This document shows positions 7,995 through 14,958 of a DNA stretch of 30,760 nt, one piece after another. Origin of the DNA: an uncultured Oscillospiraceae bacterium (GTDB lineage: Bacteria > Bacillota > Clostridia > Oscillospirales > JAAYXM01); NCBI GenBank assembly GCA_934446465.1, contig CAKSEF010000016.1, positions 1 to 30,760 on the forward strand, in the 5' to 3' direction. The notes beneath the pieces were generated by a model that did not search any database, was not told the DNA's origin, and saw only the letters and a program-made list of their open reading frames with translations. Every line of letters begins with the position of its first letter. Position 1 is the first letter of the stretch. The translations under genes were made by a program, and so were the position numbers.

Positions 7995-8687
7995 TTTGCC
8001 CATTACAGCGCTGTAAGCCGTTTCGGCGGCCGATATATCCATATTACAGCCGATTCTGTAAAACTTTGCGCCGCGCGCGGCGGTATCGAGCGCGGTAAGC
8101 ACATTGTCAAGTCCGTTTCCGACGTTTATATGGACGTGGCAAAGCAGATTTTCGAGTATTTCCCCGTGTTCGAGTCCTTCGGCGAAATTCTCTTTCGAAC
8201 GTTCGAGGAAGCAGACGGCGGAAATCGGCACCTTACCGTTTACATTTATCTGTTCCTTACCGCACCAAGGCGTTCCGTAGCCGTATGCGTTTTTTCCGAG
8301 TATGCGGATTAGCGGTTTATCGCCGTTTATTATTCGGCATTTTTTGCCGAGAAGCTTAAGCCAGAGCATTGCATGGGTGGTCTTCCCCGTTCCGCTGTCT
8401 GCGCAGAGGAGAATTCCGTGTCCCGAGCAGTCGAGCAGGACGCCGTGCATCAAAAATCCCCCGAAATCAGACAGTTTTGCGGCTATTTTTCGGTAGACCG
8501 CGAGCGTTTCGAGGTATTCCCGGCTCATTTCCCCGTCACCCTCGGCGGAAATCTCCGCATCGGAGACGGAGACCGAAAAATCTTCTTTCTCCGAGCACGG
8601 CGCGATGTAGTCCGCGCACATTTTTTCGATATAATCATATTTATTGTCTATCGCAGCAGTCAGGTCTGCAATTCTTATTTTAAACAT
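7989..8687 (-). CDS. Orphan HPr-kinase-like P-loop protein
   Basis: With the start at 8687 (preceded by GGGGGAAT) the protein is 232 aa. The ORF can be extended 16 codons upstream, but that would run through the promoter. A Walker A loop, ADSGTGKT (residues 96-103), follows a GVLLDCSGHGILLC strand, and INGDKPLI lies downstream. This arrangement is typical of the HprK / PEP-carboxykinase-like kinase fold. It lacks the N-terminal regulatory domain and HPr-binding tail of true HprK. Relatives of this compact type often sit near peptide-modifying radical-SAM genes, but none is present here. It is a lone gene divergent from diaminopimelate dehydrogenase. Substrate unknown. Confidence 0.75.
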   Translation of the reverse strand: MFKIRIADLTAAIDNKYDYIEKMCADYIAPCSEKEDFSVSVSDAEISAEGDGEMSREYLETLAVYRKIAAKLSDFGGFLMHGVLLDCSGHGILLCADSGTGKTTHAMLWLKLLGKKCRIINGDKPLIRILGKNAYGYGTPWCGKEQINVNGKVPISAVCFLERSKENFAEGLEHGEILENLLCHVHINVGNGLDNVLTALDTAARGAKFYRIGCNMDISAAETAYSAVMGKK

Positions 8688-8708
8688 AGCAATTCCCCCG
8701 CTTAGTAT

Positions 8709-8735
8709 TTTTACATATTGTATTTGAGATGTCAA
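8709..8735 (-). promoter_or_regulatory. Promoter of P-loop gene
   Basis: Minus-strand TTGACA at 8730-8735 with an A/T-rich -10 region (TAAAAATACT) about 16-20 bases on. Spacing is not ideal, so the exact -10 is uncertain. It lies 9 bases from the opposing ddh -35 box. Confidence 0.5.
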
Positions 8736-8744
8736 GGAGCAATA

Positions 8745-8773
8745 TTGACTTTTAGGTATGATTGTGCTTTAAT
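8745..8773 (+). promoter_or_regulatory. Promoter of ddh
   Basis: TTGACT (8745-8750), 17-base spacer and TTTAAT (8768-8773), with AAGGAGG (8802-8808) before the ATG at 8817. Confidence 0.7.
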
Positions 8774-8816
8774 ATTTTCGTATTTTAGTATCTTTTACTG
8801 CAAGGAGGAACGATAT

Positions 8817-9797
8817 ATGAAAATTAAAACAGCCGTGCTCGGCTACGGTAATCTCGGGCGCGGTGCGGAGTGTGCTATCAACGCATCACCGGACATGGAG
8901 CTTGTCGGCGTATTCACGAGGAGAAATCCCGACGATGTGAAAACGGTGTCGGGCGTTCCCGTATACCATGCTGACAGAGCCGTCGAGCTCAAGGACAATA
9001 TTGATGTTCTTATTCTCTGCGGAGGAAGCGCGGACGACCTCCCCGTTCAGACTCCGTACTATGCAAAGCACTTCAACGTAATTGACAGTTTTGATACGCA
9101 CGCAAAAATCCCCGAGCATTTTGCGAATGTAGACAAGGCGAGCCGTGAGGCGGGAAAGGTGTGCATAATTTCCGTAGGCTGGGACCCGGGAATGTTCTCG
9201 CTCAACAGAATAATCTCGCAGGCAATCCTTCCCGACGGACAGGACTACACGTTTTGGGGCAAGGGCGTAAGTCAGGGTCATTCGGACGCTATACGCAGAA
9301 TTGACGGGGTTTTGGACGCACGTCAATATACAATCCCCGTCGAGAGCGCGCTCAGGCGTGTAAGAAACGGCGAAAACCCTGTACTCACAACGCGCGAAAA
9401 GCACACACGCGAATGTTTTGTAGTTGCCGAGGACGGAGCGGATAAGGCGCGTATCGAGCGCGAAATAGTAACGATGCCGAATTATTTCTCGGATTATGAC
9501 ACAACGGTTCATTTCATATCCGAGGAAGAGCTTCTCCGCGACCATGCCGGAATCCCGCACGGCGGAATTGTTCTCCGCACGGGAACGACAAACGGCGGTA
9601 AAAACAAGCACGTAATAGAGTATAAGCTGACGCTCGACTCAAACCCCGAATTTACGGCAGGTGTTCTCACCGCGTATGCAAGAGCGGCGTACCGCCTAAA
9701 CCGCGAGGGACAGGTCGGATGTAAGACGGTTTTCGACATTGCGCCCTCATATATTCACCCCGCAGGCGCAGAAGATCTTCGCCGGACGCTTCTTTAA
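8817..9797 (+). CDS. ddh: meso-diaminopimelate dehydrogenase
   Basis: The 326-aa protein is the NADPH-dependent meso-DAP D-dehydrogenase. It reductively aminates tetrahydrodipicolinate to meso-DAP in one step for lysine and peptidoglycan synthesis. An N-terminal Rossmann motif GYGNLGRGAE (about 8-17) is followed by the substrate-binding segments typical of this family (SVGWDPGMFSLNR, KGVSQGHSDAIRRIDGV, GGIVLRTGTTNGG). The upstream extension to 8718 would run through the promoter, and an AAGGAGG sits eight bases before the chosen ATG. It is monocistronic and followed by a good terminator. The family length is about 320-330 aa, so it looks intact. Confidence 0.95.
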   Translation: MKIKTAVLGYGNLGRGAECAINASPDMELVGVFTRRNPDDVKTVSGVPVYHADRAVELKDNIDVLILCGGSADDLPVQTPYYAKHFNVIDSFDTHAKIPEHFANVDKASREAGKVCIISVGWDPGMFSLNRIISQAILPDGQDYTFWGKGVSQGHSDAIRRIDGVLDARQYTIPVESALRRVRNGENPVLTTREKHTRECFVVAEDGADKARIEREIVTMPNYFSDYDTTVHFISEEELLRDHAGIPHGGIVLRTGTTNGGKNKHVIEYKLTLDSNPEFTAGVLTAYARAAYRLNREGQVGCKTVFDIAPSYIHPAGAEDLRRTLL

Positions 9798-9817
9798 TTC
9801 CAAATTGTATTTTTTTG

Positions 9818-9848
9818 AGCCCCGCAGGTTTTTCTGCGGGGCTTTTTT
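9818..9848 (+). terminator. Terminator after ddh
   Basis: AGCCCCGCAG (9818-9827) pairs with CTGCGGGGCT (9834-9843), followed by a T-run. Confidence 0.9.
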
Positions 9849-9911
9849 GCATAAAACGCTGTAATATACGGCATTTCTCCTCACTACATTTTGTATAATA
9901 AAAAAATAATA

Positions 9912-9927
9912 TGACAATATTTTGTAT
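9912..9927 (+). promoter_or_regulatory. Candidate NrdR box 1 (upstream of nrdD promoter)
   Basis: TGACAATATTTTGTAT matches about 12 of 16 positions of the NrdR consensus ACACAATATATTGTGT. It sits just upstream of the -35 element. NrdR is the ATP/dATP-sensing repressor of ribonucleotide reductase operons. Inference from motif and position; see the finding. Confidence 0.45.
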
Positions 9928-9933
9928 TTCCAT

Positions 9934-9961
9934 TGACATAATATACATTATCTGCTATTAT
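9934..9961 (+). promoter_or_regulatory. Promoter of nrdDG
   Basis: Perfect TTGACA (9934-9939), 16-base spacer and TATTAT (9956-9961), preceded by a TGC extended -10. A TTGGAGGAG ribosome-binding site follows before the nrdD ATG. Confidence 0.75.
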
Positions 9962-9974
9962 TATATTTGATCGA

Positions 9975-9990
9975 ACACAAGATATTGATT
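9975..9990 (+). promoter_or_regulatory. Candidate NrdR box 2 (downstream of -10)
   Basis: ACACAAGATATTGATT matches about 13 of 16 positions of the NrdR consensus. It lies just past the expected transcription start, with its centre 63 bases (about six helical turns) from box 1. Confidence 0.5.
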
Positions 9991-10016
9991 TTACTGCGTT
10001 TGGAGGAGACGGAGCA

Positions 10017-12194
10017 ATGAAAATCATCAAGAGAGACGGTTCTGAGGCCGTGTTTGACATTACCAAAATAATCGTAGCCATAACGAAAGCGAACGAGACG
10101 GTTGACGAGAAGGTGCGCATGACGGCACAGCAGATTCAGAGGATAGCCGAGAGCGTGGTTCTCGCCTGCGAGCAGCTTGGGCGCGCGCCCCTTGTCGAAG
10201 AAATTCAGGACATGGTGGAAAAGCAGATAATGGCGCACGGTGCCTTTGAGGTCGCGAAGTCATACATTACCTACCGCTACACGAGAACGCTTGTACGTCA
10301 GTCCAACACGACGGACGACAAGATATTAAGCCTCATCGAGTGCAACAACGAGGAGGCAAAGCAGGAGAACTCAAACAAGAACCCTGTAATCAACTCGACC
10401 CAGCGCGACTATATGGCGGGCGAGGTTTCGCGTGATATTACCAACAGAATCCTCCTTCCGCAGGACATAGTAGAGGCGCACAACGAAGGAATTATCCACT
10501 TCCACGATGCGGATTATTTCGCACAGCACATGCACAACTGCGACCTTGTAAACCTTGAGGATATGCTCCAGAACGGCACCGTTATAACGGGCACGCTCAT
10601 TGAGCGTCCGCACAGCTTCTCAACGGCGTGTAATATTGCGACGCAGATAATAGCACAGGTTGCGTCGAACCAATACGGCGGGCAGTCGATTTCGCTTGCG
10701 CACCTTGCGCCGTTTGTTCAGGTGAGCCGTGAAAGAATTTGCAGAGACCTTAATTCGGAGCTTGAGTCTGTCGGCATGACTCTCTCGGACGATGATTTTA
10801 ACAAGATAGTGGAAAAGCGCGTGCGCGAAGAGGTCAGACGCGGCGTACAGACGATTCAGTATCAGGTTGTTACGCTTCTCACAACGAACGGACAAGCCCC
10901 GTTTGTAACCGTATTCATGTATCTCGGAGAGGCCAAGAACGAGCAGGAGAAGAAAGACCTTGCGCTTATAATAGAAGAGACGCTCGAACAGCGTTACCGC
11001 GGTGTCAAGAACGAAGACGGCGTATGGATTACGCCCGCGTTCCCGAAGCTCGTATATGTCCTTGAGGAGGACAACATACATGATGATTCGGAGTACTACT
11101 ACCTCACAAAGCTCGCCGCAAAATGTACGGCGCGCAGAATGGTTCCGGACTACATTTCCGAAAAAATCATGCTTAGGGACAAGGTTGACAAAAACGGCGT
11201 CGGGCATTGCTACACGTGCATGGGCTGCCGCAGCTTCCTCACTCCGTATATAGACCCGGAGACGAACGAGCCGAAGTACTACGGAAGATTCAATCAGGGC
11301 GTCGTCACGCTCAACCTGGTCGACATTGCGCTCTCGTCAGGCGGGAATATGGAAAAGTTCTGGAAGATATTTGACGAGAGGCTCGACCTCTGCTACCGTG
11401 CGCTCATGTGCAGGCACAACCGCCTAAAAGGCACGCTTTCGGACGCGGCGCCCATACTCTGGCAGTACGGCGCTCTCGCGCGGCTCAAAAAGGGTGAGCC
11501 GATAGACAAGCTCCTTTTCAACGGATATTCAACGATTTCGCTCGGATATGCGGGGCTTTACGAGTGCGTAAAGTACATGACGGGAAAGAGCCATACCGAC
11601 CCGTCGGCGACTCCGTTTGCGCTTGACGTGATGAAATATCTCAACAAAGCAACTGCCGAATGGAAAGCGAAGGAGCATATCGACTTCTCAATCTACGGCA
11701 CACCGCTCGAATCGACAACGTACAAGTTTGCAAAATGCCTGCAGCGCCGTTTCGGCATTATCGAAGGCGTTACGGACAAGGGATACATCACAAACAGTTA
11801 CCACGTTCATGTTACCGAGGAGATTGACGCGTTTGAGAAGCTCCGCTTTGAAGCGCAGTTCCAGACCTTATCACCCGGCGGGGCGATAAGCTATGTCGAG
11901 GTTCCGAATATGCAGGGCAACCTCGAAGCCGTTCTCGATGTCATGAAGTTTATCTATAACAACATAATGTATGCCGAGCTCAACACAAAGAGCGATTACT
12001 GTCAGGAATGCGGGTGGGACGGAGAAATAGAAATCCGCGAGGAGGACGGCAAGCTCATTTGGGTATGCCCGAAATGCGGAAACACCGACCAAGACAAGAT
12101 GAACGTCGCGAGACGCACCTGCGGTTACATCGGAACGCAGTTCTGGAATCAGGGACGCACACAGGAAATACGCGAGCGCGTTCTGCATCTGTAA
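10017..12194 (+). CDS. nrdD: Anaerobic ribonucleoside-triphosphate reductase (class III)
   Basis: The 725-aa glycyl-radical enzyme reduces NTPs to dNTPs under anoxia. An N-terminal ATP-cone (about 1-92; begins MKIIKRDGSEAVFD) gives allosteric control by ATP/dATP. The catalytic ten-stranded barrel follows, with HFHDADYF and HNCDLVNL segments near 160-180. The structural zinc site is C662, C665, C684 and C687. The glycyl-radical motif TCGYIG places the radical on Gly703, close to the C-terminus as expected. Length is normal for the family. It is followed after 49 bases by its activase. Promoter with candidate NrdR boxes upstream. The enzyme is destroyed by oxygen, consistent with a strict anaerobe. 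Confidence 0.97.
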   Translation: MKIIKRDGSEAVFDITKIIVAITKANETVDEKVRMTAQQIQRIAESVVLACEQLGRAPLVEEIQDMVEKQIMAHGAFEVAKSYITYRYTRTLVRQSNTTDDKILSLIECNNEEAKQENSNKNPVINSTQRDYMAGEVSRDITNRILLPQDIVEAHNEGIIHFHDADYFAQHMHNCDLVNLEDMLQNGTVITGTLIERPHSFSTACNIATQIIAQVASNQYGGQSISLAHLAPFVQVSRERICRDLNSELESVGMTLSDDDFNKIVEKRVREEVRRGVQTIQYQVVTLLTTNGQAPFVTVFMYLGEAKNEQEKKDLALIIEETLEQRYRGVKNEDGVWITPAFPKLVYVLEEDNIHDDSEYYYLTKLAAKCTARRMVPDYISEKIMLRDKVDKNGVGHCYTCMGCRSFLTPYIDPETNEPKYYGRFNQGVVTLNLVDIALSSGGNMEKFWKIFDERLDLCYRALMCRHNRLKGTLSDAAPILWQYGALARLKKGEPIDKLLFNGYSTISLGYAGLYECVKYMTGKSHTDPSATPFALDVMKYLNKATAEWKAKEHIDFSIYGTPLESTTYKFAKCLQRRFGIIEGVTDKGYITNSYHVHVTEEIDAFEKLRFEAQFQTLSPGGAISYVEVPNMQGNLEAVLDVMKFIYNNIMYAELNTKSDYCQECGWDGEIEIREEDGKLIWVCPKCGNTDQDKMNVARRTCGYIGTQFWNQGRTQEIRERVLHL

Positions 12195-12201
12195 AACATT
12201 C

Positions 12202-12224
12202 AGCGGGGCTCTTTGCCCCGCTCT
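12202..12224 (+). terminator. Hairpin between nrdD and nrdG
   Basis: AGCGGGGC and GCCCCGCT enclose a 5-base loop, followed by CTTTACTT rather than a solid T-run. It probably acts as a partial terminator or RNA-stabilising hairpin that lowers nrdG relative to nrdD. Confidence 0.5.
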
Positions 12225-12243
12225 TTACTTATGAGGAGGACAT

Positions 12244-12765
12244 ATGCACTACGGTGAAATTAAAAACAGCGACATTTCAAACGGGATAGGCACCCGCGTT
12301 ACGCTCTTTGTCTCGGGCTGCACAAATCACTGCGAAAACTGCTTTCAGCCGCAGACGTGGGACTTCCGCTACGGGAAGGAGTTTACGGACGAAACTGCCG
12401 ACTGTATCATAAAGCTTCTTGAACCGTCATACATACACGGTCTGACTCTTCTCGGAGGAGAGCCGTTTGAACCGGAAAATCAGCGCGCGCTCCTGCCGTT
12501 TGCAGAGCGTGTTAAAGAGGTGTACCCGAAGAAAGACATCTGGGCTTTTTCGGGCTTCACGCTCGAGGAGCTTTTAAGGGACGGCTCACATCCCCACTGC
12601 GAGGCGACAGAACCGCTCCTATCGCTTATTGACGTGCTTGTTGACGGGCGCTACGTCGACAGTCTGAAAGACATTTCGCTTCGCTTCCGCGGTTCTTCAA
12701 ACCAGCGGATAATCGACCTTAACAAAACGCGCCGTGAGGGCAGTGTTGTCCTTTGGGAAGAATAA
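12244..12765 (+). CDS. nrdG: Class III RNR activating enzyme (radical SAM)
   Basis: The 173-aa radical-SAM protein carries the activase cluster motif C26-x3-C30-x2-C33, then the GGEPF SAM-binding glycines (LLGGEPFEPEN, about 74-84). It installs the glycyl radical on NrdD using S-adenosylmethionine and an electron donor. Length fits NrdG (about 155-175 aa). GAGGAGG sits shortly before the ATG. It is encoded directly after nrdD with an intervening hairpin, so it most likely shares the nrdD promoter. Confidence 0.95.
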   Translation: MHYGEIKNSDISNGIGTRVTLFVSGCTNHCENCFQPQTWDFRYGKEFTDETADCIIKLLEPSYIHGLTLLGGEPFEPENQRALLPFAERVKEVYPKKDIWAFSGFTLEELLRDGSHPHCEATEPLLSLIDVLVDGRYVDSLKDISLRFRGSSNQRIIDLNKTRREGSVVLWEE

Positions 12766-12792
12766 AAAAATATTTTTTATTTTATCGCGGGA

Positions 12793-12821
12793 TTGAAATC
12801 CGCGGAAAAAGATGATATAAT
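12793..12821 (+). promoter_or_regulatory. Promoter of zinc-ribbon gene pair
   Basis: TTGAAA (12793-12798), 17-base spacer and perfect TATAAT (12816-12821). A small imperfect hairpin (CGCGGGATT / AATCCGCG) overlaps the -35 region. Confidence 0.75.
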
Positions 12822-12852
12822 TATCGCAGTTTAATCAAAGAGGTGAATTATT

Positions 12853-13308
12853 GTGAAAAAGTTCTGTACGAACTGTGGTACGGAGCTTACCGAAGATTCC
12901 GTGTTCTGCACGAAATGCGGGCGAAAGACCGAAGCAATAATCTCCCGTCCCGAGGCAAATTCCACAAACTGCGGATATGTACGACACACGGCTCCGCCGA
13001 GTCCGAATCCGCCTCCGAGATATTCGTTTAACACGTTTTCGCAGATACCTCCGATGGGCAGGTATAAAATTGTCAGCACAGGTGCATTTTTCGGACTGAT
13101 GTTTGTTTTTGCAATTCCGTTTGTCGGGTTTATCGTGTCATTGGTTCTCTCAATAACCGCCGAAAAGGACAACATGAAGAATTTTGCGCGGGCTTCTCTT
13201 ATTTGGTCGATTATATACACAGTGTTGATTTCGGTTATATTCGTATTTTTCTATATACTGGGCGCAGAAAGCCTTTCACAGTGTTATGCGCGCAGTTTCC
13301 TTTGGTAA
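12853..13308 (+). CDS. Zinc-ribbon membrane protein
   Basis: The 151-aa protein starts at GTG, preceded by AAAGAGGTG. It opens with a double-CxxC zinc ribbon (C5, C8, C19, C22), followed by a Pro/Ser-rich linker (about 45-65) and two hydrophobic segments (about 76-101 and 114-136). The ribbon would face the cytoplasm with the protein held in the membrane. Such zinc_ribbon_2 proteins are abundant in Clostridia and poorly understood. The next gene encodes a similar ribbon on a different membrane domain, so the pair probably works or is regulated together. Function unknown. Confidence 0.8.
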   Translation: MKKFCTNCGTELTEDSVFCTKCGRKTEAIISRPEANSTNCGYVRHTAPPSPNPPPRYSFNTFSQIPPMGRYKIVSTGAFFGLMFVFAIPFVGFIVSLVLSITAEKDNMKNFARASLIWSIIYTVLISVIFVFFYILGAESLSQCYARSFLW

Positions 13309-13345
13309 GCCAAAACATTTATATAAATTAAAGGAGTGATTCACT

Positions 13346-13900
13346 ATGGCATTTTGCAGAAAATGCGGAGCAGAACTTCCCGAAGACTCAAAATTTTGCG
13401 GCGCCTGCGGAACCGGTATAGTAGAGGAAGCACCTAAGTCGACGGCGCAGGAAGCACCTCAGACGACGGCGCAGGCATACGGTACCGGAACTGCATATTC
13501 CGGAAATGCGGGCGGTTTTTCTCCCGCCGAAACGGAAGAAATAATGGATGTAAACAATAATAAGCTCTTTGCCGTTCTTGCATATCTCGGGATTCTCGTT
13601 CTTGTTCCGATTTTCGGAGCAAAAAATTCCAAGTTTGCGCGGTTTCACGCAAATCAGGGAATTATTCTCTTTATCATTCAAATTTGTTACCTTATACTCA
13701 AATCTATTTTTTCATCGATTGTCTCTGCGCTCGCGGTAAACGGCGTCTTTGTTCCGTATATAATAACGCTCATTATAACGCTGATTTTTTCACTTTTGTC
13801 GATCGCACTGCTCGTATTTTCCATTATAGGAATTGTGAATGCTGCCCGCGGTCAGAAGAAAGAGCTCCCCGTTATCGGAAATTTTACCATACTCAAATAA
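13346..13900 (+). CDS. Zinc-ribbon DUF4870-like membrane protein
   Basis: The 184-aa protein begins with a zinc ribbon (C4, C7, C18, C21) and a Ala/Gln/Thr-rich linker with a short near-repeat (EAPKSTAQ / EAPQTTAQ). The C-terminal half has three to four hydrophobic segments and the DUF4870 hallmark KFARFHANQGIILFI (about 94-108). DUF4870 (Tic20-like) proteins are small membrane proteins of unknown role. AAAGGAGTGATT precedes the ATG. The 37-base gap to the previous gene has no terminator, so the two are probably cotranscribed. Confidence 0.85.
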   Translation: MAFCRKCGAELPEDSKFCGACGTGIVEEAPKSTAQEAPQTTAQAYGTGTAYSGNAGGFSPAETEEIMDVNNNKLFAVLAYLGILVLVPIFGAKNSKFARFHANQGIILFIIQICYLILKSIFSSIVSALAVNGVFVPYIITLIITLIFSLLSIALLVFSIIGIVNAARGQKKELPVIGNFTILK

Positions 13901-13971
13901 CAGATGTCCGAAAGGCCGACTGATAAAAAAATACACGGTTTTTAGCCGATCTTTTCTGACATACGATGTTT

Positions 13972-14014
13972 AAAAAACATTGAGGACACTTTTAGTGTCC
14001 TCAATGCCTTATTT
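13972..14014. terminator. Bidirectional hairpin terminator
   Basis: CATTGAGGACACT (13978-13990) pairs perfectly with AGTGTCCTCAATG (13994-14006) around a TTT loop. On the minus strand it is followed by TTTTTTAAA, an excellent terminator tail; on the plus strand only by CCTTATTTT. It therefore seems built mainly to end minus-strand transcription, yet no intact minus-strand gene lies next to it. Confidence 0.8.
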
Positions 14015-14110
14015 TGTAGCGGAAAACTTATCCTGAAACTGCACGGAGCCGAAAAAAAGCGGAACGGTTACGGCTTTTTCTGCCATAACGGCGGCATTCG
14101 TGCGCGCCAT
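14009..14110 (-). pseudogene. Possible 33-aa ORF or 3' remnant of a lost gene
   Basis: On the minus strand an ATG at 14110 opens 33 codons ending in TAA at 14009, immediately before the strong minus-oriented terminator. There is no Shine-Dalgarno sequence before the ATG, and a stop lies seven codons upstream in frame. The short peptide ends FGSVQFQDKFSATK, which I do not recognise with certainty. The stop-then-terminator layout looks like the surviving 3' end of a gene, or a member of a dispersed repeat. Low confidence. Confidence 0.25.
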
Positions 14111-14162
14111 GTCTTTTCGGCGCGTGCTTTATTGCTTTGCTATGTCCAAACATCATTTTTAG

Positions 14163-14191
14163 TTGATATTTTTCAGGCATGGTGGTATAAT
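14163..14191 (+). promoter_or_regulatory. Promoter of nadE-ydcF-cysK operon
   Basis: TTGATA (14163-14168), 17-base spacer and perfect TATAAT (14186-14191) with a TGG extended -10. AGAAGGGAG precedes the nadE ATG. Confidence 0.8.
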
Positions 14192-14220
14192 TTCCTATAT
14201 TCAAGAAGGGAGTAATTATT

Positions 14221-14958
14221 ATGAGAAATTATGCTAAAGAACTCGAAAACCGCGTTGCATTTATACGCGGCCTTATAGGAAAGAGCGGTGCAAAGGGAAT
14301 TATTTTCGGAAACAGCGGAGGAAAGGACAGTGCGCTTGTCGGTATCCTCTGCAAGAAAGCCTGTGAAAACACAGTCTGCGTTATGATGCCCTGTTCGTCA
14401 AAGCGCAACTTTGAATCGGACTTTGACGATGCGCTTGCGCTCGCTGAAAAATTCGGGATTGAGCATCGTATGTTCGACCTCACACCCGTGCGCGAGGCGA
14501 TGCTTTTTATGTTCGGAACGAAGGTGGAAATGAACAGCGCCTCCCTCGCAAATATTGCGCCCCGCCTGCGTATGACGACGCTCTATACCGTCGCTGCTGC
14601 TGAAAACCGTCTTGTTGCGGGAACGGGCAACCGAAGCGAGAGATATATGGGCTATTTCACAAAGCACGGCGACGGTGCGTGCGATTTCAACCCAATCGGC
14701 GACCTTACCGTAAGCGAGGTGTACGAATTTCTGCGTTTTCTCGGCGCGCCTGCAAGCATAATTGAAAAAGCCCCGTCGGCGGGACTCTTCGAGGGTCAGA
14801 CGGACGAAGCCGAGATGGGCATCACATATGCAAAGATAGATGATTATCTCTTAAACGGCAACGTCTCCGATGACGACCTTGCAATCATCAACCGCTTCCA
14901 TGACAGAAGCGAGCACAAGCGCACGGGAGTCGCTATGTTTGCCGAGACAGACAACTGA
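14221..14958 (+). CDS. nadE: NAD(+) synthase, ammonia-dependent type
   Basis: The 245-aa protein is the last enzyme of NAD synthesis, converting deamido-NAD, ATP and ammonia to NAD. The PP-loop SGGKDS (residues 32-37) binds ATP pyrophosphate. GTGNRSERYMGYFTKHGDG (about 138-156) and the following DFNPIGDLTVSEVYEF are family signatures. There is no nitrilase (glutaminase) domain, so free ammonia is the expected donor. Its TGA overlaps the ATG of the next gene (ATGA). The nicotinate phosphoribosyltransferase at 24887-26323 would supply the upstream step of the same pathway. Confidence 0.96.
   Translation: MRNYAKELENRVAFIRGLIGKSGAKGIIFGNSGGKDSALVGILCKKACENTVCVMMPCSSKRNFESDFDDALALAEKFGIEHRMFDLTPVREAMLFMFGTKVEMNSASLANIAPRLRMTTLYTVAAAENRLVAGTGNRSERYMGYFTKHGDGACDFNPIGDLTVSEVYEFLRFLGAPASIIEKAPSAGLFEGQTDEAEMGITYAKIDDYLLNGNVSDDDLAIINRFHDRSEHKRTGVAMFAETDN

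Larger units (their letters stand above)
13901..14162. other. Hairpin-rich gap without confirmed gene
   Basis: The 320-base gap between the DUF4870-like gene and nadE holds a strong hairpin (13978-14006), a possible 33-codon minus-strand reading frame (14009-14110) ending just before that hairpin, a GCCG/CGGC-rich palindromic stretch (14045-14125) and the nadE promoter. No recognised RNA family. Confidence 0.5.

Noticed and set aside
8886..9611. 241-codon minus-strand open frame
   Set aside because: Antisense to diaminopimelate dehydrogenase, a certain gene.
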